A stretch of DNA of 64,000 nucleotides, from the NCBI GenBank assembly GCA_003313425.1, contig NHZP01000031.1:1-64000 (forward strand), given 5' to 3'. Source of the DNA: Pseudopyrenochaeta lycopersici. Lineage: Eukaryota > Ascomycota > Dothideomycetes > Pleosporales > Pseudopyrenochaetaceae. The notes under the pieces were generated by a model. The model saw only the letters and a program-made list of their open reading frames with translations, ran no database searches and was not told the origin of the DNA. Made by a program: the position numbers and the translations under genes. Below, piece by piece: positions 22,122-33,814 of the stretch (positions are counted from its first letter, which is position 1; the number at the start of each line of letters is the position of its first letter).

Positions 22122-25100
22122 TTAATGCACAGGAGCGGCCGCGCGCCTTGCCCAAGTTGACTGTTGTTGTGGTGGAGTCGAGCGATTGTTGCTACTCCAA
22201 GCATTTGGCGCAGAAGAACGAGGCGAGCTGTTGGAACGCTCACCCATGCTTTGTTGTGAAGATTTACGCGGACGATCCTTGGGTCCACCGACAGGCGCTC
22301 CATTTAACGTGCTATTCTGTTTTGGCTTGAACGTCCCGTTGCTTTTCGGTCCACGACGCCTCCGTGGCATCGACTTGGTGATAGCATCGCGCATATTGGG
22401 GATGTGAATGATGACCTCAATCTTCTGGGCGAGTTTCTCGATGTCGAAGGCCTCAAGTCGGCGGATCGTGAATGGGTTCTCAAATCTCTTAAAACGCGGG
22501 TGCAGTTCGTCCTTGGGAGGGCTCACGGCTGGTTCGTTTGCGGCGAGGTGACGAACCTTGGACAGCCTCACTGTTGGGAGGGAGCCAAACTCTCGATCCT
22601 CAAACAGCGCCTCCGCACCCTTGCGAGTGAGGACATCCCTGCCGCGATCGTTGGCAAAGGTCTTTGGTTGAAGAGCGCCGGGAAGAGAGACAGTGGCAAG
22701 ATCACTACTTCCGCGGACGTCCAGTGGCGCCTTTGACAGAGCAGTGGGGGCAAGTGCGCCTGGCTTCGAGGGTGCGACTGTGGGCGTTACAGAAGTAGCT
22801 CGGAGAGTTGGAACTGACACAGAAGCAGAATCTGGCTTCTCCAGGAGCTTATTAAACCGAGCCTGCCATTCTGGATTCATTGCAAGAGGTCGCGCGCCCA
22901 GTGGCTGCCCTCGCGACGGTATGCTGACTGGATCTTCGGTTTGAGTGCTATTTCCCGAAGCAGATGGTGGAAGTCGAACAACGGGCGAAGGCTTCGGTAG
23001 CCTCACCAGTGGATGACTGACGTCACCAGCGAATGCAGGATGTGTCTCCGTCTCAGGAGGAGGTGGCGGCGAATCGACTTTGCCTGAAGTAGTTGCCAGT
23101 GCCTGTGTAGGAGTCTCAGCTGGTCGAGGGAAGAAGCGCGAAGCCCGAGGGCCAGTTGCTTGCTGAAGTGGCGTGTTTTGGCTCAGATTTTGCTGAGGGG
23201 AAGATCCCTCGTGAATTGATTTGACCGCATCATCTTTCTTGACAGCGCTCTCTGCAAGAGCTAGGTTACCAGCTACTTTGTCGTGCAAGGTGGTCTGCGC
23301 TTGACCCCGTTGATCTTTGTAGGTTTCCCGGATCTCAGGTCGAAAGGCTTCACCCAAACGCTCTCGATCTTGTCGCGCTTTTGTGACCATGTTCACATCA
23401 TCTTTGTGGATATCATCTTGGAAATTTCCCCAGCCTTTGACCAAAGGTGGAGCAATCCGCCCAGGTCTCGATGGTGCAACTGTCTGTTGGGGGTATACTG
23501 GCTGTGCTGGAGGCAGCTGACCCGTCGATTGTGAGCTCGAAGGCTGATGCGCCAAGCTCATGCCGATAGGGGCCGTCGATGTTGACGGCTGGGCGGAGAG
23601 CTGTTGTTCAGAGCCAGGACGAGGTTGGCCCCTATTGTAGCCAGAGTCAAACGTCCCGTTACCAAGGGCCCGTTCTTTGGTCGGTGGCGGACCCCAAACT
23701 TGTGATGTCCAAGGTCTAGGTTGAGGCGCTGTTGCAGGCGACCAGGCAGCTTGAGGTGGTTGCGGCTTCGGTCCTGAAGGAATCACACCCTCTGATTGGT
23801 GGACAATGTGCTTTGATTGCTCTGTTGCTTGCCTGGACTGCTCAATATCGCGAGGAAGATTGTCAAAATGCTGCGCTGAGTTCTGTTTCAACGAGGGCGA
23901 TGCTCTCGCTTGATTGTCAGTCTGCGCTTTTACTGATGATGGTCGTGACACAGGCTCTGTTGTTTTCACCCCTGCTGTAAGATCTGTTGGAGACGGCTTC
24001 TTGATCGGTTGAGCGTGGTGGACTTTGATCATGCCATACTGCGCAACCTCACCATCAGCTGTTGGAACCGGTGGTTTTGGAGGTGACTGTACAGTAGCAG
24101 GTACAGCCTTTTCTTTCTGTGGTGATTGACCTGAGACGCGTTGAGGTGACTGCTCCTTGGTCTTGGACCTCGTCTCAGGTAACGGTCCCATGGCAGCGAG
24201 TCTCTTGGCGATACGCTCTTTCCTTTCCGCCTCTGCCTTCTTTTCCGCCTCCTGCTCTTGCTGTTTCTTCAACCGGGCACGCTCGATCTTGTCAGTCATT
24301 AGGCGCTTTTGTACCTCGACAGGATCTTCCGTGGGGGGCGCTAAACTGGGCGGCGGTTGATCGTGAGTACCAGAGGAAGCCACTGAGCCGTAAGGCGAAG
24401 CTGGATATGCATGCACAGCGTTGGGAGATACCGGCTGGACTAGGGACAGTTGTCGAGCTGGCCCTGAGTCTAAAGGATCGAATCCGTTGACGGATTGCGA
24501 TTCTCGTCGCTCCGTGTTCATAGGCCCGCGAGGCATATCTGGCGCTCGGCGATCGATCGACATCCTCCGAGCGTGATCACCACTCACATTAGAAGAATTT
24601 CTTCGCCTTCCCCAAGTAGGCATATCTGTACTTGATCTGGAGGTTTGAAAAGCCGCAGACGGCTCTGCTGGTCCATCTTGAGAGGGTCTCTGTAGAACAG
24701 CAGGTTGTTGTTGTTGTTGTTGTTGTTGTCGGTAGCTAGGATCGCGCACAGAATTTCGTCGCATCTCGTTTACGGGCTCATATCGACCACTCTGTGAATT
24801 GAAGAGCTCTCGACTACCGCGATCATCACGCCACGATCGGTTGAAATCATCTGGAGCTATCTCCTTCGCAAGGTGTGGCGTAGTAGAAGACTCGTAGCCG
24901 TAGGAGTCGCGTTGCGAGAATCGCTGTGGAGGCGGCTGCGACTGCGACTGTAGTTGCTGCGGTAAGGGGGGGTTGATTTGTATAGGAGAGGCTTTCTCTA
25001 CAGGAGGGAGTGTCGCCCACGGTGACTTCTTCTCTGTCGCGGATGGCTTAGCTACTAGGGTTGGTTTTTCTGGTTGACCTTTCAGGATGAGACTTGATTT

Positions 25101-26214
25101 GATGATTGTTGGCTGGGTGTGAGCTCCAGGCTTGAGGATTGTTTTGGTGCCACCGGTCCCGCTTGGCCTTGCAGCATTTGAGTCGGTCGCTGGCGTAGAC
25201 GGTGGTGCCTCCGGAGGTGCGTCTGGCTTGAGAACGCCTTTTGGCTCCTCCGGGATGGGATGTTGGTTCTCTGCCACTGCAACCGAAGACTTCGTTCCGT
25301 CCATCCATTGCACAGCCTCCGGAGCCCAGTCATCCTCGTCATCGTCGATGTCAGCCCACTTGGCCTCTTTGCCCCCCTCATCCGCCTGCAGGCGTGTCGC
25401 AAGATGGATGCCGTATTGCTGCTTGAGCTCTTCGTCGGTAAACTGCTTGGGTGGCGGCGGAGGAACCGGCTGGTTCTTATTCCAGACCTTGCTTGCGTCA
25501 GGGCCTGCGCCTGCGCCGTTGACCTTTCCCAACACGCGCGGGGCGTTACCAGCACCAGACTTTGCCACGAGGCGGGGCTTCGCAGTCAGTAGTGTCGATG
25601 TATGGGGCTGTGCCGTGGGAGCAGCCTTTTCGCCTGGTCGTGCGACGGGCGTGGATACGGCCGACTTGGCGAGAAACGTCTTTGTGACAGAAACTGATTT
25701 GAAGGTTGACGGCTTCTTCACAGAGGAATTGGTGCGCCCATGGCCGGCGCCCTGTTTTGACTGGTCGACGCTGCCGGGGCGGCTGATGTCCGTGTCTGAG
25801 CCGCCGCTTGCGTCTGCCACGGCCTGCGACTCGGCCGCTGAGTGCTCGGCCGAGTCGCCATTGAGGAGAAGTCGTTCCGGGTCGTGTGTTTGTGCACTTG
25901 GTTGGCCACGCGAGCCCTGTGCCTCTTAGTAGCGGTTCTGGACGAGTGTGCGTTCCGTCTCTACTTACAGTCGCCGCATGTCCATCGGCGGGCTCCGATA
26001 CGTGTTCAGTGTCGGCCAGGCCGGTGTCTGCGCGCGCCGCGTTCGTGGCCGTGGGTGTGGCTTTGAGGGAGTAGCTGTTGGTGATTGCTGGGCCCGAAGG
26101 CAGCTCGCCGTTGACGGCGGGGGTGCTGGTAGTTGACGCAGTGTCGTCGATGGGCGCGGGACGACCCACCGACTGTGCTTCCTTTACCACATCGTTGGTG
26201 ACCTGCTCTGCCAT
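22122..26214 (-). CDS. Large intrinsically disordered fungal protein, function unknown
   Basis: Two exons: 26214-25969 (82 codons, starting MAEQV) and 25916-22122, joined across a 52-nt intron (GTAAGT donor, TACTAAG branch, CAG acceptor) in phase 0; product 1346 aa. Almost the whole protein is Pro/Ser/Gln-rich and predicted disordered by eye. Landmarks: FTDEELKQQYGIHLATRL followed by a KWADIDDDEDDWAP acidic-aromatic motif (about residues 235-285); poly-Gln near 478-485; a charged coiled-coil-like helix with KKQQEQEAEKKAEAERKERI (about 611-657); and a basic, partly ordered C-terminal part with FENPFTIRRLEAFDIEKLAQ (about 1219-1272). Similar architecture occurs in uncharacterised Pezizomycotina proteins, but I do not recognise a named family. 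An RNA or scaffold role is only a guess from composition. The upstream in-frame ATG at 26352 is less likely because that stretch lacks the acidic/Ala-rich character of the MAEQV start. Confidence 0.8.
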
Positions 26215-27062
26215 AACAGTTTCCGGAGCTGCGGTGGCGCAACACGCCGTGTCAGACTGGTGCTCAGAAGTGATGAAGGACTTGGGGGTTACGGGCGACG
26301 GGTGGTACGAGCGGCGCGAGCGGTGCCCGCTGGACCACCCATGCAAGTCCATATGCGCGCCCTGGGACAGAGGAAAGTAGAGGGCAGGTACCTAGTATCA
26401 GGTGCTACAAGCCGCCACGGGTGGAGAGTGGGCGCTTCCGCAGAATCGCCGTCTGCGAGTTCCCTGGGGGGGTGACGCGGCGAGGACGGAGGTGTCGGCT
26501 TTGAGGTGCAGTCGCTCGGAATCGAGGCAGGCACGCACACGTGCTTAGTCGCGCTGGATGCACCGGACAGCGTGGGCTTGCGTCCGGGAGGCGGAAGCGG
26601 GTATGAGGAGCCCTTGAGTTGAGGGGGGTGGGCGGGTCGCGGGTGTGATGGCTTGTGTATAGGAGAGAGGGCTTGCTGTCAAATGGGTTGCGAGGTGTGA
26701 GGCGGAGCCTTGGCGCGGCCAGGACCGCTTTGTTCGGCGGAGCAGCTTGAGGACCACCACGTCACACGGCGGCCCAGCAGCCGCTCTGGGGCCTCACGGT
26801 GGGCATGTAAGATGAGAGGAGCACGGTGGGACGCACATGGCGGCCCAAGGCAGAAGCAGAGGCATTGTGTGTACCCAGCAGCGTTGCTTTCGCTGCAAGG
26901 CAAGCCATGTGGACAAAACATCAGACTACATGCGGGAGAGACGGGCATGCGTGGATTCAGAACAGAGAGCCATGCCATGGCTACATGCTTGATTGATGAC
27001 TACACTCTACATTTACACGTCCTGCCAATCCGTCCGCGCGTGAAATCTATTCCATGGCGCTC
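26215..27062. other. Intergenic, promoter side of the disordered-protein gene
   Basis: 848 bp between two minus-strand genes: 3' end of the ATP synthase subunit f gene and 5' end of the disordered-protein gene. GC-rich overlapping frames here are shadows of each other, with no recognisable product. Confidence 0.6.
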
Positions 27063-27733
27063 TTAGTGGGTGTTGTTCTTGTGGTGGCCTACAAAGCTGT
27101 GAGTCATGTCGCCGCGCTGGCAATCATCTGGTTCCACTTACGCAAATGGAAGTAGTAGTTCTGTGCGTAGCCGAGCGCAATCAGGAAGCCAATGGCGTGG
27201 ACGAGCGCTGCAGTTGGTCAGAGGACATGTCTTCACTTCAACCACATGCGGCAGCGGCAGGCTACGAGGGGACACTCACGCCTTCCGGATGGGTTCTTGC
27301 CCATGTACTTTTTCTGGTAGCGTCCGAGGAGGCCTTTGCCCTGGGGCTCGGGAGCGGGCCCGCGGGGGAGCTTCTCGTAGAAGCTCACGACCTTGTGCAT
27401 GCGAACCGCATTGGGCGAGGACCCGATGGCCTGTACATTGTGTCAGCTACACACACACACAGAAATGTATATATATATGGACGTGGGTATATCCTGATCA
27501 CGCTCCATGAGCGCAGACAGGCATTTCCAGGGAGGCTGTTGCCATGGGCAGGCGTGCACGCCTCCTAGTTGCGGGCATCGGATCCATCGGCGGCAACACG
27601 GGGAGACGTCTTACATTGGGAGAGGCAATCTACGGGGCGCCGTCAGCATGCGTACGCGGTGCGCTGGACAGTTGCAGAGACACACCTTGGGGGGGATCAG
27701 GGTCGAGAGACCGCGCTGTTGGATGAAGCTCAT
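27063..27733 (-). CDS. ATP17: Mitochondrial F1Fo ATP synthase subunit f
   Basis: Five exons: 27733-27686, 27629-27615 (15-nt microexon), 27430-27280, 27207-27142 and 27088-27063; product 101 aa, the usual length for this subunit. Translation begins MSFIQQRGLSTLIPPK, then IASPN from the microexon, then AIGSSPNAVRMHKVV, FYEKLPRGPAPEP, GLLGRYQKKYMGKNPSGR, a membrane-spanning stretch (LVHAIGFLIALGYAQNYYFH) and the conserved tail LRHHKNNTH. Subunit f is part of the Fo peripheral stalk/membrane region in the inner mitochondrial membrane. All four introns have GT-AG ends: donors GTGTGT, GTAAGA, GTGAGT, GTAAGT. Without the microexon the conserved IASPN would be missing although the frame stays open. 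Intron 2 (184 nt) holds a CA/TA microsatellite. It shares its upstream region with the complex I gene at 27980. Confidence 0.9.
27431..27614 (-). other. ATP17 intron 2 with CA/TA microsatellite
   Basis: 184-nt intron, more than three times the local average. It contains an (AC)n run and an (AT)n run near 27450-27480. The long spacer and the 56-nt intron on the other side leave the 15-nt exon isolated. Confidence 0.6.
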
Positions 27734-27979
27734 CTTGACGGCTGCCGCTCACGCTCAATTAGCATCAATTGCCCTCGCCCATGGGGAAATGGTCGGTCCG
27801 CGCAACGTACCTGGGCTGGCAAGATAATGGGGTCGAGGTGGAGGACGGAGGGTGAGGTTGGCGAGGAAGAAAGCTGCAGCGGCTTCTGCCGACCGCCCGC
27901 CCGCCAAGCCACTGTGCTCCAACGTCGACATCGCAGCGCACCGCAGCGTCGCTCGCCCCTCTGACCACCCACGCCCACC
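27734..27979. promoter_or_regulatory. Bidirectional promoter, ATP17 / NDUFS4
   Basis: 246 bp between the start codons of two divergently transcribed nuclear genes for mitochondrial oxidative phosphorylation. Both promoters and 5' leaders must fit here, which suggests coordinated expression. I see no TATA box that I would trust. Confidence 0.6.
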
Positions 27980-28760
27980 ATGTCTGCCCTGCCCCGGTCA
28001 ATTGGCTTGAGGCTGCTCGCACCTGCCCTGCGGCCATGCGCACCCAGCGCCGTTGCCCCCAGATTCCGCACCTACGCCACCAACGAGCCCGCTCCGCACC
28101 CTCAGACGAGCCCCGACGATGCGCCCGCCGTCCCACTGAAGAGCGACTCGACGCAGATCCGGGCCCAAGGCGCCGCCGAGGGCATCAGGCACCAGCCAGA
28201 CTACAATGTTGCTATTGACTACCGGACTTCGTGCGTTGCTTGGCCCCTCCAGCCCTGGCGAAGCCTGCTGACAGCCTCCCACAGCAACTTCTCCCCAATC
28301 CCCAAGCGTGTCATGGACGGAAGCGAGCCGGGAGAGAGCGTCGCCGCCGCTGTGCTCTCGGGCGCCCCCATTGACCTCCAGGCGCGCTCTGTGCGGTACG
28401 ATTCCCCTTGAGCGTCTGTTCGCCATGCATGATGACGCTGACGGTGACAGCATCTACCGCCCCACAAAGACAGCCACCCAATCCGGCAACTGGAACGCCT
28501 CGCACTGGCTGATGGATTGGGATGTGCTCCCCAAAGGCCATCGATGGGAGAATCCGCTCATGGGCTGGCAATCGTCTGCTGATTTCATGAACGGCCATCG
28601 GATACAGTTCAAGAGCAAGGAGGATGCCATCAACTTCGCCAACAAGCAGGGCTACGAGTACTTTGTGCAAGAGCCCAATGAGCGCAAGTTCGTGCCCAAG
28701 GCGTATGCTAACAATTTCACACATATTCCTGGCAAGTTGAAAATGGTAAGGACAAAGTAA
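27980..28760 (+). CDS. NADH:ubiquinone oxidoreductase 18-kDa iron-sulfur-protein-like subunit (NDUFS4 homolog)
   Basis: Three exons: 27980-28230, 28285-28395 and 28451-28760; product 223 aa. The introns are 54 and 55 nt (donors GTGCGT and GTACGA, both with ACAG acceptors). The first 35 or so residues are Arg/Ala/Leu-rich without acids (MSALPRSIGLRLLAPALRP...), a mitochondrial targeting signal. The core starts IYRPTKTATQSG and includes WLMDWDVLPKGHRWENPLMGW, DFMNGHRIQF, KEDAINFANKQGYEYFV and the C-terminal FTHIPGKLKMVRTK, which is the ETC complex I conserved region. The subunit is an accessory protein of the peripheral arm of complex I, on the matrix side. It is divergent from the ATP synthase gene. 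The end is certain: the GTAAGG within the last codons reads through to VRTK, the family's usual C-terminus. Confidence 0.92.
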
Positions 28761-29314
28761 GACGCAGCCACATACTATATCAAAACCCGGCTCGTGTATA
28801 TCCTGGCTCGACTGTACTTCTACCTTTAGCTACTAAATGTGATTCTTGCGTCTACAGCCTTGCAGCTTGATTTCTTGTGATTGTATGCCCGCCCCTCTCC
28901 TTGAAGCTGGCTATTCGTAATCACCAAGAGCGACCGAGGAGCATACGACGTTATAAATCTAAACTTGTCCAAATCTTTCCGCAGCCGTAGAGACCATTGA
29001 GATATGCGAAGACAAGTGCGTAATGGACGAGGTAATGGCTATCGAGAACGCGTAAGTAAATCGTCAAGCTTGACGAAATGTAGAAGAAAGCAAACGAGCT
29101 GCAAGCCGCGGCCGGTATAATAGTATTTCATAAATCATTGCTATATGTGTTGGGCGTCGCTAACCCATCTTTGTACAGGCGACTCCGAGTGTAGTGAAGG
29201 AAAAGGCCTTAGAGGCCAAGGCAAAATCGTCAAGTCTTCTCAACCATCGCCGAATCCGGCCCTCAGCGTCGTAGTCGCCTGGAGACGACCTGCCGAAGTC
29301 GTCCCAGCGCTAAT
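28761..29314. other. Convergent intergenic region
   Basis: 554 bp between the 3' ends of the NDUFS4 homolog (+) and the esterase (-). It should hold both polyadenylation regions. No other feature seen. Confidence 0.6.
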
Positions 29315-30206
29315 CTAATGCAATCCGCCCTTCTTCAAAAATGCTTGAATGACAGTCGTGAATTCGTTATCTAGCACACCACTCTTTCTCAAGCTGCCCC
29401 GTTGGCTACCGCCTCGCGCCTAACCCGCAATGTCACCCTCTTGCTCTTCAAAAGTCCACGTGATCGACTTACAGCCTGAATAGCACTCTTCGTTGGATCG
29501 AAGAATTTCTTCGCCATCTTCTCATTGCCGGCATCGTTCGGGTGTTCACCGTCCGTCGTATCGGAGACAGCGTCGAAGCCCGCATAGTTATCAACAAAGT
29601 AGACGGGCGACTGCTGAGTCGATTTGCCAGGAGCATAAGAGGCAATCGCAGAGTTGAGCGCCTTGATGCCATCGACGCCTGCTTGGGGCCATCGCGCAGG
29701 GTCCAAGGGAAGGAGGTTGGAGAAAACGATTTGCATCTTTGCGTTTTTCGCGCGCATCTGACTCAACAACACATCATAAGCGGCAAGGATTTCGTTGACT
29801 GGCTTCTTGCCAAGGAGGACATCGTTGGTTCCCAGGAGCATGACGACTACATCTGGTGGGTTTTGATCAAGCCAGACAGTGAGATTGCCGTTTTTTGCGT
29901 ACTCTGTGGCTTGCGAGCCTGGATGGCCTTCGTGGTCTTGATCAACGCCGTTGCCAGCGCAGCTGCTGCCTGAGCTACCAACAAAGTCGAAGTTGACGAC
30001 GCCGCTGTTTCTGACCTTTGCTTGAAGGTTTGCGCGCCAGCATTTCTTGGATATAGTCAGGGTCGAGTTTGAGTCGAAGAGAGGTAGAGAGTACATGCCG
30101 ACACAATAGAAGCCCCAAATGGCATCACCTTGACTGTCTGTTGAGCCAATACCTCACTGATAAGGCTGAAGAGCGCGAAGGCGCCTAAGGTGCTGAGTTT
30201 GACCAT
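29315..30206 (-). CDS. Secreted SGNH/GDSL hydrolase, carbohydrate esterase family 3-like
   Basis: Three exons: 30206-30099, 30045-29473 and 29419-29315; product 261 aa. The N-terminus MVKLSTLGAFALFSLISEVLA is a secretion signal cut before QQTVKV. SGNH blocks: MPFGASIVS (block I, with Ala at the usual Asp of GDS but Ser kept), then CWRANLQAKVRNSG, FVGS, a DHEGHPG segment (block II Gly), VVMLLGTNDVL (block III GTND with the Asn) and DGEHPNDAGNEKMA (block V Asp/His). This is the acetylxylan-esterase-like (CE3) pattern, so it probably deacetylates plant polysaccharides outside the cell. Intron 1 (53 nt) has a GC-AG border (GCATGT donor), chosen because it restores the conserved ASIVS-CWRANLQ join. 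Intron 2 (53 nt, GTAAGT...TTAG) opens a 34-residue tail ending VIQAFLKKGGLH; that last exon is the least certain. Without it the frame would end at 29389. Confidence 0.8.
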
Positions 30207-33200
30207 TGTCGATTCCTTGAACGAGTTCCACAGTTGAAAGGTGTGGTCGAAATGCTCGGCGAAGTCGCGAGTTTAGACGTCAACTTGGTGGCGCAGGTCT
30301 TAGAGGTAATTATCCGTTCGCTCAAACTCTTGATATGAAGCGTCAAGCACGGGAAGCGGCAAAAGCGCAACTGAACCAAGTGTGGTCAAGGAATGAGAGA
30401 CGTGCAGAAGACCAAGCTTTCTCTGATCCCTGCGCAGAAATTGGGGACCACGAGGAGGAAACACGAGGCTATTATGTTGCAGGGACACGCTTGAAACGAT
30501 ATGCCGTTGTAATTCGAAGGGCAGCGGGGATCTTAAACCCTCAGTTATTCATTGAGACCCGCTTGACCAACTCGAAGCTCAGACGATGACAGCGGAGGCT
30601 GACGCTTCCACAACATGGTCCATGTCGGTAAGTTGTTGGTCGGGCGCTTCAGAGGAAGCGGCTGTGCCTGGCTGGCTGGACTTAACCCTTGTTTGCGCCA
30701 ATTGTGACTAAGAACTCTTTTCGTCTTCCTGAACGGACGTCCTAGGGCGGAAAGTTCGTTACTATGCATAGCAAGTCAGGCCAGCCCTTCAGAGGATCCA
30801 CAGCTGTCATGCATGTCCATCCCATCGATCATAGCCATCTGTATCTAGCAAGTGGGCTAACTGCAATTCCACCGATCATGAGCACTTCCCGAACCGATGG
30901 TGCTCAATAATTGAAAAGTCTAGATCCAAGCGTCACCAGGACCGGGCTGGCGCAGGGACTAACCGGCCAAATTAATCGCAAATGGAAAAGCTTGGGCGCC
31001 GGCATGTGAGCTTAGCAGTGTCCTCGGTGACCAGGGGCAATGAAAGGCGTCGTTGCGTGGTTTGCTGGCTGAACAACGTGCTCTGAAAAGGGTCCACCGC
31101 CGGATCCGCGCGTGCTGATTGGAGACGATCGGCGAACCCCAGCGACATCTTATTGAGGAAACTCGGCGGGGCGGAGTAACAATATTCAAATAACAGATGA
31201 ACCTTCCTCTTGTGCTGGGTATAGATGCCATGTGTGTGCTGTGTGGAGGCAGCTGATGGATCCTGCTGCTTACTCACATCGAAAGGCAGGTGAGCCTTAT
31301 GCAGCAGCGAGGGTTGACTCGATCAAGGAAGGTGGTGCACAAGATGCGAGATTGGTGCATGCTTATGGACCCGTTGCGTTCATCGCCCCGTCGGCGACAA
31401 GGCAAAGTCATCGTGTTAATTGATATGTCGTTCTCCACCAGAGGGAAAAGCAAAGCCGACGGCGGCGGCATACTCTCGTAAAAGCCCGTTGCGATGTGCA
31501 CGTTATACATCCCTTTCTGGAAGTAGGACCGCACGCCTCCAGATGCTCCAATCTAGCGTATCAACGACATACATCACAGCATGGATGCGCATCAACACTG
31601 TATTTCACAGGTCGCACGCTTTCAAAGTGGAGTTAATACGCTATAGCCCGCAAATCTAGGCATGTCTCAATCACCGCATCCTCGACCAGCGTTGCGCTGT
31701 CGCCCAGAAAGACTTTGTGGACGTTTCGCGGTCAACTCTAGTTTCGCTTGGCCTGGCTGCTCGTCGATCATTCATTGCCAACATGACATTCGTCGGCGCC
31801 TGACTCACGCAGAATCGGCCACTGCAGGCTTTCCTTATGATGACGATCGTTGATGGGCAGACGGAGTGGTGACTTCCCGGAAGCCGTTGACATCGTCTAA
31901 TGCTCTCCTGCGAGTAGATTGACCACACCACTCGAAATTCAGCGTTATTTTGAAATGCCACGGATGGCTGAGCGCAAGGCTGCTTTCTCTAACAGTGTGA
32001 GGCTGCCCCGCTGACCCCTGGCAGAAAGCAGCCCAAAATTAAAGTTACGCTAGAGCAGCCGCAGACCCTTGTTGTGTAGGCAGCCAGCGACTCAACCAAT
32101 GCCCCAGCAATCTCGCCGCATATCTACATCATAAAAGCCATGCACACTCATCCAACTGTGCCCTAAATCCTGCTCTTCTACATTGTTCACCACCATGTCG
32201 CAAAATACCCACACATGACCACCAAGCAGATGACAGTTAAGGAAGAATGAATCAGCTTTACGTTGTTGGAATGGTGACGCAAATCTCTAACAAATCGAGA
32301 CGCAGGGAGGAGTTTCGATGCTACTGTCATAGATGGCATAACAGTCGGGCTCTCGACGTCTGCTGATATTGTCTTTCGAGTCTGCTGTTATCGGCGCGAG
32401 CGCCTTCTCCACCATGTCGGCGTTTCTTAGACGTGCACAGGTGTATCAAGTCTTGACAATGCACAAAATCACACGATTGGCGTCTAGCATTGACGAATTG
32501 GGGAAGAGGGTGAGTAGACGGGCGTAATGCGGAAAACACGCGGCATTACTCTTGGTTCAATAACGAGTGCTAAAATCGAGTGACGACAAGGCCACATGTC
32601 CAGACATCGAATTACTTTTTAACTCGGATACTACATATTTTAATCTTGCGTCCCATGCCTCCAGTGTGTTGTATCGGCTAAAACATTCATATGTAAGTTT
32701 TCGGTACTTATGAAACATATTCCTAACCACAATCCTGTTAATTGTTGTTGTAAGTATGCTTCTAGGATGCGAGGAGCCAGAATCATCTACTCTGTCACAG
32801 GCTGAACATCTTGCATTGAATGTAGTGAGCAGACCAGAGGAGCAGAGAAGTGTGATGAACTCGATTCAAGCTAGTTCTGCGGAACGCCCATCTTGTTTCC
32901 GAAAGTTCTCACTCGAGTGAAACTGATTATCAATCTCGCTAATGGGTTCCACATGCTGGCGTAAATGGCCCCCAACACCTCAGAGTCCGTTGCTCATCCA
33001 AGAAAGTGAGCCCAAGCCTGAATCTTAGACAATCGCCTGGAACTCTTGCCTCACTAGAGCGCCGGGTAGGTGCGAACCAGAGGCGAGGGCGTACATGTGT
33101 CCCTGGGGAAGGCTTTATGGTACTAGCCCGCTCGTCAAGGGACCGGTCAGCTCTTATAATACTGAGACTGCAGGATACCGCCTTGATTTTGTGTTCCAGA

Positions 33201-33814
33201 CTGAGCATGGCGGACGAGGGCTATGTGATAAGCAACATAGCGGTTCTCGCTCTATCGCCTGTGCTGCGAGGCTGGCATGACGAAAATGCCGCTGTGAAGA
33301 ACCGGCGTCGCTGCAGCCAGATCTAGATTGTCGACTACATTCTCCTTATCATCATCTTGATAATTCGAGGGCGGAAGTGACATGCCTTTTGCCGCCAACT
33401 GGTCCTCAAGGCTTTCTGCGTATATTTCAAATGGTTGGCCTGGGAAAGCCGGCCATGAGTCGTCACCATGGCGGATATTTCAACCCCTCGGGTCCTGTTT
33501 CCATCCACCAAGTCCTTCCGTCTGGCAGACACTGATATGTGACGGAAGTGTTCTAACTACAGATAGTGGCAAAGAACGTTTAGCAACTGGATCTAAATAA
33601 TGAGTCAGTGAAAGCTCGAAGTAAAACTACTGCAAAAGATATGTGGGTACAGAAGATGTTACCATTCTACTGTCGTTGGTATAAAGATAAGTATGATGCT
33701 CGGCAGATGTATCCACACAATGGCCTTCGTTCTACTGACCTCCTTTCATCTCTGGGCCCACTATTACGCCCAAATACGCAGGAACACCGTCTGCAACTAC
33801 GTCATCTACTCTAG
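30207..33814. other. Gene-poor region
   Basis: 3.6 kb of normal composition with many short frames on both strands, none resembling a known protein or showing convincing splice joins. The nearest thing to a candidate is a minus-strand frame at 30972-31277, which I do not support. It includes the promoter of the esterase gene just above 30206. Confidence 0.5.

Noticed and set aside
26244..28136. Many long frames in GC-rich sequence around ATP17 and NDUFS4
   Set aside because: They are shadows: low-complexity Arg/Gly/Ser compositions opposite or out of frame with well supported exons or promoters.
30972..31277. 101-codon minus-strand frame
   Set aside because: No homology, no splice context, and no coding-like composition compared with neighbours.
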